A DNA stretch of 14,449 nt from Candidatus Bathyarchaeota archaeon ex4484_135. GTDB lineage: Archaea > Thermoproteota > Bathyarchaeia > EX4484-135. Positions 6,516-12,350 of this stretch are shown piece by piece. The notes beneath the pieces were generated by a model that worked only from the letters and a program-made list of their open reading frames with translations, did no database searches and had not been told where the DNA came from. Each line of letters opens with the position of its first letter. The stretch's first letter is position 1. The position numbers were made by a program, and so were the translations under genes. The stretch is from positions 1-14,449 of the forward strand of contig NJEJ01000042.1 in assembly GCA_002255025.1 (NCBI GenBank), read 5' to 3'.

Positions 6516-7013
6516 CTATTGCTTCACGAGGCTCGGGAGGAACCTAGCGAACTCACATGCCCCGCCCGTTTTCTCCGTGAACTTGAGGAACTCCTGGTAA
6601 AGGCCCTTGAGGTCTTCCATGCTCATCCGAAGCTCCTTAAGTTGATCGTAAAAACGTAGCTCGGAGAGCTGTTCTTCAAAACTCTCTACCACAGCGGTCT
6701 TGAGGCCTACGCTCTCCCTCAGCTCAGTTGATATAGAACGCTCAGCTAACCTGGCTAAAATCTCATCTACAAACGTGCGCTCAGGCTCGCCGAGCTCTTC
6801 AAGCCAGGGCAGGGCCTCCCTGGCTAGCTCGTGGACGAGCTCGTGAATCGTTATGTGCAAGGCATGTGAGAACGCCTTTTTGACGGCCCTGAGGACCTGC
6901 GATTCCTCAAGACCGAAGAGTTCAACGGCCCTCTTGACCACGAAGGGCACGGCTTTGGCCAATTCGGCATTCAGTTCCTCAACTAGGACCTTTAGCTCCT
7001 CTTCCACCGCCAT
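6516..7013 (-). CDS. Small HEXXH protein (predicted Zn-dependent protease-like)
   Basis: The 165-residue soluble protein contains HELVH at residues 57-61, the HEXXH zinc-site motif of metalloproteases, in a helix, and downstream Glu residues (VDEILARLAE, Glu 84 and Glu 91) that could give the third zinc ligand as in small gluzincins. The layout HEXXH, a short tryptophan-containing segment (LPWLEEL), then DEILARL recalls archaeal minimal gluzincin-like proteins; catalytic activity is inferred only. The N-terminus is helical and acidic. There is no signal peptide, so it would be cytoplasmic. It lies between the tRNA half and the homing endonuclease gene, within the candidate mobile region. A weak TATA-like CTTATGAG lies about 34 nt upstream of the ATG. 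Confidence 0.65.
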   Translation of the reverse strand: MAVEEELKVLVEELNAELAKAVPFVVKRAVELFGLEESQVLRAVKKAFSHALHITIHELVHELAREALPWLEELGEPERTFVDEILARLAERSISTELRESVGLKTAVVESFEEQLSELRFYDQLKELRMSMEDLKGLYQEFLKFTEKTGGACEFARFLPSLVKQ

Positions 7014-7080
7014 CCACCGTCATACGCTCGCAAGAGCAGTTCTCATAAGCCTTCCCGACGGAACAAAGTTTAGCATGTGC

Positions 7081-7087
7081 ATATATT
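7081..7087 (+). promoter_or_regulatory. TATA box for the homing endonuclease gene
   Basis: ATATATT is centred 29 nt before ATG 7113, placing transcription start within a few bases of the start codon. It suggests that the endonuclease is, or was, expressed as a free-standing gene rather than from an intron. Confidence 0.5.
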
Positions 7088-7112
7088 CTGGGTCTCCTTT
7101 CGTTAGCCGAAA

Positions 7113-7982
7113 ATGACCTGGGCTCCTCCAGAACTAAGGCCAGAGAACTTAGAAGCCCTTAAGGACTTCGCTTACGTGCTGGGCTGGCTGATTAAGGGAG
7201 ACGGCTCCGTGTTTGTGACATCCGGTCGCAAGAAGAGGTTCATCGTGAAGTTCAAGTGTAAAAACCGCTCGGCCGTGGTCCAGGCTAACAAGGCCTTCGC
7301 ACGAGTGCTCGGGAGAACCCCCAACCGCCTGGTGAGAGATGGGCACTATTGGGTAGCTATTTACCATGCTAAGGCATTTGTGATCTGGTGAAGGCAGCAC
7401 GGCCTTGACGACCTGAGGCCATTCATAGAGTTTGACGAGGCAACCATGAGGGAGTTCATCAGAGGTTATTTTGATTCAGACGGGAGCGTTGGGAATTATC
7501 AGGTTTTCTTAGTCGGTTCTGAAGGCCATGCGCACATCCTTGAATACGTGCGTGAGCTGTGCCTCAGGCTAGGGATGAGGACGGGCCCAATAGAGATCTA
7601 CCGTGAGGTCGGGGAAGAACGGCTGATAGCTGGCAAGAGGACGGTCGTGAGGGAAAGAGGCCTGAGGTTCTCGGTCAACGCCAGGGACTTCCTCACCGTC
7701 ATCGGGGGCTTCGGCCACGACGCTCGTGATCGCAAGCTCAAGGAAATGGTGAAGGGGAGGAAATGGACTCCTTGGTCATCTAGGGAGCGTGAGCAAGTAT
7801 TAGAACTCATCAAAAAGGGCCTGACTATAAAGGAGGCAGCAAGGCAGGTCGGGGTGCCCTACCTAACGGCATACTTCTGGGTCAGGAAGGGCACTAGGAG
7901 CTGGGATGAATATACCCTCACACGGCAAGCCCGGCGTGTGTGGCGGGCCCGCGGGGATTCGAACCCCGGACCAACGGGTTAA
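7113..7982 (+). pseudogene. LAGLIDADG homing endonuclease, interrupted by one TGA
   Basis: Two LAGLIDADG motifs lie in one frame. The first is AYVLGWLIKGDGS (residues 20-32, Asp 30), the second FIRGYFDSDGS (115-125, Asp 123). Both acidic residues are kept, as in active two-motif enzymes. TGA 7389-7391 stops the frame between them, right after a TGG codon, with no frameshift. The C-terminal third carries a helix-turn-helix-like segment from about residue 228 (SREREQVLELIKKGL, IKEAARQVGVPYLTAYFW). The last 14 codons are antisense to tRNA-Lys and the stop TAA is in the tRNA anticodon loop, so the original C-terminus has probably been replaced. ATG 7446, with a GAGG site 8 nt upstream, could start a second polypeptide. 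It is either a pseudogene, a readthrough gene or a split enzyme. Confidence 0.75.
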
Positions 7983-8017
7983 GAGCCCGCCGCTCTACCT
8001 TGCTGAGCTACGGGCCC
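7941..8017 (-). tRNA. tRNA-Lys (anticodon CTT)
   Basis: A full cloverleaf without intron can be drawn on the minus strand: acceptor GGGCCCG/CGGGCCC, D-stem GCTC/GAGC with loop AGCAAGGTA, anticodon stem GCGGG/CCCGT with loop CTCTTAA (anticodon CTT at 7981-7983), variable loop TGGTC, T-stem CGGGG/CCCCG with TTCGAAT, discriminator G and encoded CCA (7943-7941). The gene is 74 nt plus CCA. The TATA box at 8049-8057 is well placed. The 5' end overlaps the RecJ-like open frame by 10 bases, and its antisense is read by the end of the homing endonuclease frame. Confidence 0.97.
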
Positions 8018-9447
8018 GCCTCTCCGCCTGAGGCTTGAGGGGGAGGGCGATATAAAGCTAACCCTTCCGGCCGATGGCCCCTGGCCCCTGCTGCCACATC
8101 GTGGCCCCCGCCCAGGCCCGAGAACATGGACGCTACCTCCCTCATTATGGCCCCGAGGTCAACATCTGGCCCTCCAGGTGGCCCGCGGACCGATACCTTG
8201 GCGTTTTGGCCGTCTTCCTCCAGGGCGTAAACGACCAATACCCTGCCCGAGCCCACCATGCCCGAGGACAGTATAGATGCCACGGCTGCCACCATCCTGT
8301 CGCCCATCCAGGAGCCCCCGTGGACTACGGTCAGGAGCTTCCGCTCCTCTAGTACGCCGGGCTCCTTCTGGACCTTGGACAAGCACTTGGCCAGCCGGGA
8401 CCTGTACTCCTCCAAGACCGACATGGCTTCTTCGAGCCCTCTGGACCTATCGCCCATGCAGACTGCCACGCCTAAATCGGGCCTCTCCATCCTGGCACAG
8501 GCGTTCAACAGGGAGGCGAACTCACGGGCATCCCTGAGGGGGGTCCAGGGCTCCTCCCTCACGAGCGTGTAGACAGCTCCCACGAGCTTCTGGACCAGCT
8601 CCGGCGGGTGGCCCCTTGAGGCCAGGAACTCCGCCAGGGCGTCTAAGAGCCTCCTCTTCTCCTCGTCAGATAGGTCGCTGACCGTCCTCCACCTGTCGTC
8701 CTCTTTCACCTTTACGCCCGCCTTGGAGAGGACCGCGAAGGCATTGTCCTCTTGGTAGCTCACGCCTGGTATGTAGGGGCTGCTCGTATAGGCCATGGCC
8801 TTATGGATGGGCCGGGTCTCGCGGCCGTAGAAGACCAGGTCCTCAGAAACGGCCAATAGGCCCAGCCCGACGGCGTCTTTCACGGCTATCTCGTTCAGGC
8901 CCTTGAGGGCCCGGCCTTCCTGTCGGTCCTGCATGTCGCCCAAGGCACCTATGACGGCTAAGGGGGCCAGCTCCTTCATCTCGGGCCCAAGCTCCCGAGC
9001 CACTAAGTAGGTCACGCCAGCCCCGCTGACCTCTATGGTCCCGTCCAAGCCGTGGTTGTGCGGGTTGACCTCGACCCAGCCTGGCGGTGGGCTCCCCACT
9101 GGCGGGTGGTGGTCGAGCACTAGGACCTCCCTGGTCCCGAGCTTCCTGGCCAGGATTTCCATGTAGGAGCTACCTATATCCGTGAAGACCATGGGCCCCT
9201 CGGGCTCTGAGGCTAGTTCCTCCACGACCGTCTCGTCCAGCCAGGGGACTATCCTGGCCTTGAAGGGCACCTCGAGCTTGTAAAAGCACGATGCCATTAT
9301 GCTGGCGGCCGTTATGCCATCTGCATCAACATGCGATATTATGGTCACCGGGTTTCCTGCCTTGGCCCAGCGTTTTATGACCTCTGAGGCCCTCTTAGCC
9401 GTCTTCAAGAATCCCTCTCGGCCGAACACATCTAAGCTGAGGGCCAT
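8008..9447 (-). CDS. Archaeal RecJ-like DHH-family phosphoesterase/exonuclease
   Basis: The 479-residue DHH-DHHA1 protein has the expected metal-binding motifs in order: HVDADG (Asp 41, Asp 43), FTDIGSS (Asp 90), LDHHPP (112-115) and NPHNHGLDG (128-136). The DHHA1 part ends with LGGGHDVAAGAR. Archaeal RecJ-like proteins are single-strand exonucleases tied to replication and repair (GAN-type partners of GINS), though some homologues act on RNA. It starts 9 bases after the S15 stop, with GGTGG just upstream of its ATG, so the two are co-transcribed. The last ~23 residues look random and their stop lies in tRNA-Lys. A one-base slip in the GGGG near 8076-8079 would instead end the protein at TAG 8058-8060, so a sequencing or real frameshift near the end is possible. 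Confidence 0.9.
   Translation of the reverse strand: MALSLDVFGREGFLKTAKRASEVIKRWAKAGNPVTIISHVDADGITAASIMASCFYKLEVPFKARIVPWLDETVVEELASEPEGPMVFTDIGSSYMEILARKLGTREVLVLDHHPPVGSPPPGWVEVNPHNHGLDGTIEVSGAGVTYLVARELGPEMKELAPLAVIGALGDMQDRQEGRALKGLNEIAVKDAVGLGLLAVSEDLVFYGRETRPIHKAMAYTSSPYIPGVSYQEDNAFAVLSKAGVKVKEDDRWRTVSDLSDEEKRRLLDALAEFLASRGHPPELVQKLVGAVYTLVREEPWTPLRDAREFASLLNACARMERPDLGVAVCMGDRSRGLEEAMSVLEEYRSRLAKCLSKVQKEPGVLEERKLLTVVHGGSWMGDRMVAAVASILSSGMVGSGRVLVVYALEEDGQNAKVSVRGPPGGPDVDLGAIMREVASMFSGLGGGHDVAAGARGHRPEGLALYRPPPQASGGEAGP
8049..8057 (-). promoter_or_regulatory. TATA box for tRNA-Lys
   Basis: CTTTATATC on the minus strand is centred about 36 nt before tRNA base 1, giving a leader of about 10 nt. 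It lies inside the 3' end of the RecJ-like open frame. Confidence 0.6.
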
Positions 9448-9456
9448 TCAGGCCAC

Positions 9457-9897
9457 CTAACCTACGGAGGCGGCCTTTGGCTCGTACTTCCAATCGGGCG
9501 GGAGAATGCCCTTACGCTTGTAGTATTTGGCGAGCCTGTGTATCTTGGCCTCTACGAGCTGGAGGGCCCTCTTGTTGTGGTAGTCCTTGCGGTGCTTCTC
9601 CAGGTGGGCCGCTATGCGGGCTGCCTTCCTGAGCAGGTTCTCGAGGTCCTCCGGTATAGGCCTGGCGAGCCCGTGCTCACGTAATATCTGCGTAATGGAC
9701 TTGCCCGTTATGGGCTTGACGAGCGGTATGCCGTATTGGTCACGCAGTATTATGCCTATCATGCTGGGGGGATGCCCTTCCTTGGCCAGCTTGACGACTA
9801 AGGCCTCTACTTCCTCAGGCTTGTAGGTGCACCACGGCGGCGGCCTCTTGCTCACCGGCCTGGTCGAATGCGATTTGCCACGCTCACGCTTGTGCAT
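9457..9897 (-). CDS. rps15: 30S ribosomal protein S15 (uS15), archaeal type
   Basis: The 146-residue protein has the archaeal/eukaryotic long form of S15: a basic N-terminal extension (HKRERGKSHSTRP), the Trp-containing WCTYKPEEVEALVVKLAKEG helix, then the core IGIILRDQYGIP, LRKAARIAAHLEKHRKDYHNKRALQLVEAKIHRL, ending in LPPDWKYEP. It binds the central domain of 16S rRNA in the small subunit. Length and all landmarks are normal. The rps15-recJ pair is a familiar archaeal arrangement. A TATA box at 9932-9940, about 39 nt upstream, gives a short leader and is shared with the divergent HEPN-MNT remnant. Confidence 0.97.
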   Translation of the reverse strand: MHKRERGKSHSTRPVSKRPPPWCTYKPEEVEALVVKLAKEGHPPSMIGIILRDQYGIPLVKPITGKSITQILREHGLARPIPEDLENLLRKAARIAAHLEKHRKDYHNKRALQLVEAKIHRLAKYYKRKGILPPDWKYEPKAASVG

Positions 9898-9931
9898 GGC
9901 CCATTACCGAGAGGGAGGCCCGTGGAGGCCA

Positions 9932-9940
9932 GATATAAGG
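9932..9940. promoter_or_regulatory. TATA box between rps15 and the HEPN-MNT remnant
   Basis: GATATAAGG is the only good TATA element in the 66-bp divergent gap. It is 39 nt from the S15 ATG on the minus strand and 28 nt from ATG 9964 on the plus strand, so it may serve either or both directions. Confidence 0.45.
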
Positions 9941-9963
9941 CTTCATCCTCAAGGCTTATAGGC

Positions 9964-10551
9964 ATGAGGACTTACCATTCAGCGATGGAGATTAAAGAAC
10001 GCATGAGGAATATCCTGGTCCATGCCTACGCTAGAGTGGACCGGGACCTGGTCTTGAGGACTTCTAAAAGCCTTATAATAGACGCACCCATGATAGCCGA
10101 GCGTATCCTTAGGAAAGCCGATGAGATGGTGAGGGACTCAGATGATTTTGAGGGCGTATCTATACCCTTAGAAGATGTCCTGAATAAGCTCCGGGAAATC
10201 CTGAAGGGGCGTGTTAAAGCGGCCTTCCTCTTCGGGGGAAGGACCAAGGGGTACGTCCTGAGGGGGGACATAGATATAGCCGTTAGATATAGCCGTTTTC
10301 TTCGGCCGCCCTTATGACCTATATGAGTTCGGCGGGCTGGTAGTGGACTTAGCGGAGGCCTGGGTATAAAGGAGGAACTGGTAGACCTGGCCGTCCTAGA
10401 TAATTCACCACCTGAGTTGGTCCTAGAGGCCCTAAACGGCATTCCGATATTGGTAGAGGACCCAGTCTTGATATTCGAGCTCAGGCTAAGGGCCTTGATG
10501 GAATACCTTGACTTGAGGGAGGACCTCAGGGTCCTTGGCTTAGGCCCTTAG
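9964..10551 (+). pseudogene. HEPN-MNT type toxin-antitoxin locus, broken by two frameshifts
   Basis: The first ~40 codons carry the C-terminal HEPN signature RNILVHAYARVD (the R-x4-H RNase motif). In the same frame a MNT nucleotidyltransferase follows, possibly from an internal ATG 10090: AAFLFGGRTKG, then GDIDIAV. HEPN-MNT pairs are toxin-antitoxin systems in which MNT AMPylates HEPN. The MNT frame is broken at 10271-10296 by an exact 13-bp tandem duplication. Removing one copy restores GDIDIAVFFGRPYDL and onward to LVVDLAEA. A second break near 10359-10361 looks like one lost C; restoring it gives LGIKEELVDLAVLD and a normal end at TAG 10549. The HEPN part lacks its N-terminal helices. The usual FGSR is FGGR here. 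The end overlaps the HAM1 stop by 3-4 bases. Confidence 0.8.
10271..10296 (+). repeat. 13-bp exact tandem duplication inside MNT
   Basis: TAGATATAGCCGT occurs twice head to tail (10271-10283, 10284-10296). The unit is not a multiple of three, so it shifts the MNT frame directly after the catalytic Asp-x-Asp. Confidence 0.95.
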
Positions 10552-11144
10552 AGGCCCCTGTAGGCCCTGAACCACTCGCAGAAAGCCCTGAAGGCCTTGG
10601 CACGATGTGATAACGCGTTCTTCTCAGACCTCGTCATCTCCGCGAACGTACGGCCATCACCGCCCTCGGGCACGAATATAGGGTCGTAGCCGAAGCCTCC
10701 CGTCCCCCTCGGCTCGTGGCTTATGTGGCCGTGAGCTTCGCCCGTGAAGACGACCGGCTCAGAGCCCTTCCCATCGCAGAAGGCTAAGGCGGTCCTGAAG
10801 TAGGCCCTACGGCCCTCTACGCCCTCTAAGAGCCTCAGGATACCTTTTAAGCCCACAGTCTTGAGCACGTAGGAAGCGTAAGGGCCCGGGAAGCCCTTCA
10901 GGGCCTCTATGAAGAGGCCGGTGTCCTCCACTAGGACGGGCAAATCCCATTTCTCGGCTGCCCAGATGGCCCCTTCCTTAGCTATCTCGGCCACATCGTC
11001 ATGTTGCAGCTCTGGCACGTCCTCGCGGAGGAAGGTCAGGCTCAGGCCGTATCGGGCCGTTATTTCCCGGGCCTCTAAGTACTTGTGGACGTTCGTGGAG
11101 GCCAGGTAAACGACTTTTGGTGGCACGAGGTCCTTGGGCCTCAT
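10548..11144 (-). CDS. rdgB: HAM1/RdgB-type non-canonical purine NTP pyrophosphatase
   Basis: The 198-residue enzyme hydrolyses dITP/ITP and XTP to the monophosphate, keeping deaminated purines out of DNA and RNA. Seen: N-terminal LASTNVHKYLEA, the LVEDTGLFIEAL acidic motif, PGPYASYV, GGFGYDPIFVPEG and MTRSEKNALSHRAKAF, all in order and at normal spacing; full length for the family. It begins 26 bases after the Bud32 stop with no clear promoter, so it is probably the second gene of the Bud32 transcript, a pairing I recall as common in archaea. Its stop overlaps the convergent end of the MNT remnant. Confidence 0.95.
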   Translation of the reverse strand: MRPKDLVPPKVVYLASTNVHKYLEAREITARYGLSLTFLREDVPELQHDDVAEIAKEGAIWAAEKWDLPVLVEDTGLFIEALKGFPGPYASYVLKTVGLKGILRLLEGVEGRRAYFRTALAFCDGKGSEPVVFTGEAHGHISHEPRGTGGFGYDPIFVPEGGDGRTFAEMTRSEKNALSHRAKAFRAFCEWFRAYRGL

Positions 11145-11170
11145 GGCCGTAAGGCCCGGCCACGCCCGCC

Positions 11171-11851
11171 TTACTTATGCCTTGCCCTCTCAGTCACATA
11201 GCGGCCCCTGAGCTCTATCTCTCGGACCTTATTGACCACGTCATCGGCTTCATCACCTAGGACGGACCTGTAGCCCCTGAGGAAGGCCTCCCAGGCCTCC
11301 CGGGCTACCTCGTGGTGCGTGCTCTCGAGAACACGCTTGAGGAGGTGCAGGTCAACGCCTCTCCGCTCAAGATCGGCTGAGAACTCGCTCAGGCCGAAGT
11401 CCACGAGGACCAAACGGCCGTCAGGGGTCCTTATGACGTTCGAAGTCGTTATATCGCCGTGGATGAGGCCAGCTCTATGCAGGCACCCGACCAGCCTGCC
11501 CAGCTCTTCCATCAGCCCTAGGGCCCTCCGGCCTTCCTGGGCCAGGAGCTCCTTGAGCCTCTCGCCCTCGACATGTTCCATTATTATCGTGGCCGTCTTC
11601 CGGTCGACCAGGTAGATGGCTGGCGTCGGGACGCCTGCCTCCTTGGCCCTGTGGATGGCCTGGGCCTCACGGACCGTCCTCCGGGCCCTAAGGGCCCTGT
11701 CCAGCTCGGGATGCCTGTAGGCCTTCGGGACCCTGTGCTTCACCACGACGGGCTTGCCCAGCCACTCGGCCTCGTATATGTGGGCCTCAGCACCCTTGCG
11801 GACCAACTTTAAGCTCCTCAGGCCCAGCGAGGTCAGCTCGTCCTGGGACAT
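11171..11851 (-). CDS. bud32: Bud32 (PRPK) kinase of the KEOPS complex
   Basis: The product is a small atypical protein kinase of about 226 residues when started at ATG 11851. KEOPS (Kae1, Bud32, Cgi121, Pcc1) makes the t6A37 base of tRNAs reading ANN codons, and Bud32 is its ATPase/kinase subunit. Seen: KGAEAHIYEAEWLG glycine-rich strand, VVVKHR Lys, IIMEHVEGE hinge, catalytic LIHGDITTSNVI, LVDFGLS and the short Arg-rich C-tail ELRGRYVTERARHK typical of Bud32. The frame is open to 11920, but that would overlap the divergent DUF296 gene and cross the TATA box, so Met 24 of the long frame is chosen. Kae1 is not fused and not in the window. HAM1 follows in the same transcript. Confidence 0.95.
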   Translation of the reverse strand: MSQDELTSLGLRSLKLVRKGAEAHIYEAEWLGKPVVVKHRVPKAYRHPELDRALRARRTVREAQAIHRAKEAGVPTPAIYLVDRKTATIIMEHVEGERLKELLAQEGRRALGLMEELGRLVGCLHRAGLIHGDITTSNVIRTPDGRLVLVDFGLSEFSADLERRGVDLHLLKRVLESTHHEVAREAWEAFLRGYRSVLGDEADDVVNKVREIELRGRYVTERARHK

Positions 11852-11880
11852 GGTGCTCTGGGCCCAGAAGAGGCCTCGCG

Positions 11881-11886
11881 TTATAT
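11881..11886. promoter_or_regulatory. Shared TATA box between bud32 and the DUF296 gene
   Basis: TTATAT sits in the middle of the 67-bp divergent gap: about 33 nt from the bud32 ATG (minus) and about 35 nt from ATG 11919 (plus). No second TATA-like site is visible, so one near-symmetric box may drive both directions. Confidence 0.5.
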
Positions 11887-11918
11887 TGGCTTGACGGTCC
11901 CTCAAGCCGGGCGTGAGC

Positions 11919-12350
11919 ATGAGGGTGGCGAGCGGTCAGGCTGGCCACGTTGTGTTCTTCAAGCTCGAGGAAGGCTCCGACCTCCTGACGTCCATGAGGG
12001 AGCACGTTGAGGCCGAGGGCATAAGGTCGGGCTTCTTGGCCTGTATAGGGGCCCTTTCGAGGGCTAGGCTGGGCTACTTCCTCGGCCAGGGCAAATATAA
12101 GGCCATAGAGGTCCAGGGGCCCTTAGAGATAGCCTCCTGCATGGGCAACATATCGGTTGGCCCGGAAGGCGAGACAATCATCCACGCACACATATGCGTT
12201 TGCGATGGGGAAGGCCGGGCCTATGGAGGACACCTCTTAGAGGGCTGCGTAGTGAGCCCGACGGCCGAGGTGGCCGTGATAGAGCTGTTGGGGGCCCTGC
12301 TGACCCGGAAGCTCGACGCTAAGACGGGCCTCAAGCTACTTAGCCCTTAG
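11919..12350 (+). CDS. DUF296/PPC (PCC) domain protein
   Basis: The protein is a single PPC domain of about 143 residues, the usual length in prokaryotes. Seen: the opening HVVFFKLEEGSDLLTSMREH, the central GFLACIGALSRARLGYF, then the metal-site-like HAHICVCDGEGRAYGGHLLEGCVV with closely spaced histidines, and the hydrophobic strand VAVIELLG. Plant relatives fused to AT-hooks bind DNA; prokaryotic single-domain forms make trimers and are poorly understood. ATG 11919 is chosen for the TATA spacing; GTG 11913 in the same frame is possible. It diverges from bud32 and its stop overlaps the convergent phosphoribosyltransferase end by 15 bases. Confidence 0.9.
   Translation: MRVASGQAGHVVFFKLEEGSDLLTSMREHVEAEGIRSGFLACIGALSRARLGYFLGQGKYKAIEVQGPLEIASCMGNISVGPEGETIIHAHICVCDGEGRAYGGHLLEGCVVSPTAEVAVIELLGALLTRKLDAKTGLKLLSP

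Larger units (their letters stand above)
6438..7943. mobile_element. Candidate decayed element at tRNA-Lys
   Basis: The boundaries are the tRNA 3' half (6438-6475) and the 3' end of the intact tRNA-Lys (7941-8017), both on the minus strand. That is the geometry left by an integrase that uses a tRNA 3' end: intact gene, cargo, then a displaced 3' fragment in direct orientation. The two copies share 14 identical bases across the CCA and 4 bases beyond (6434-6447 and 7937-7950). The cargo is a HEXXH protein gene and a homing endonuclease gene, in DNA that looks richer in A/T than the neighbours. No integrase is present and the repeats differ, so this would be an old, shrunken remnant. Confidence 0.35.

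Noticed and set aside
6476..6540. A complete tRNA with short introns, using the sequence directly upstream of the 3' half as D-arm and acceptor (TAGC/GCTA pairing).
   Set aside because: The putative D-loop lacks the conserved GG and A positions, the acceptor strand does not pair beyond GGGC, and the sequence overlaps the end of the HEXXH gene.
7389..7391. TGA read as selenocysteine in the homing endonuclease.
   Set aside because: No SECIS-like hairpin was noticed, the family has no selenocysteine at this place, and the position lies in a non-catalytic linker.
8258..8572. Long plus-strand open frames opposite the RecJ-like gene.
   Set aside because: They are shadows of the strongly biased RecJ codons, with no domain signal or promoter.
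9868..9963. An earlier start of the HEPN-MNT frame at 9868.
   Set aside because: It would overlap the S15 start and cross the TATA box; ATG 9964 fits the promoter spacing.
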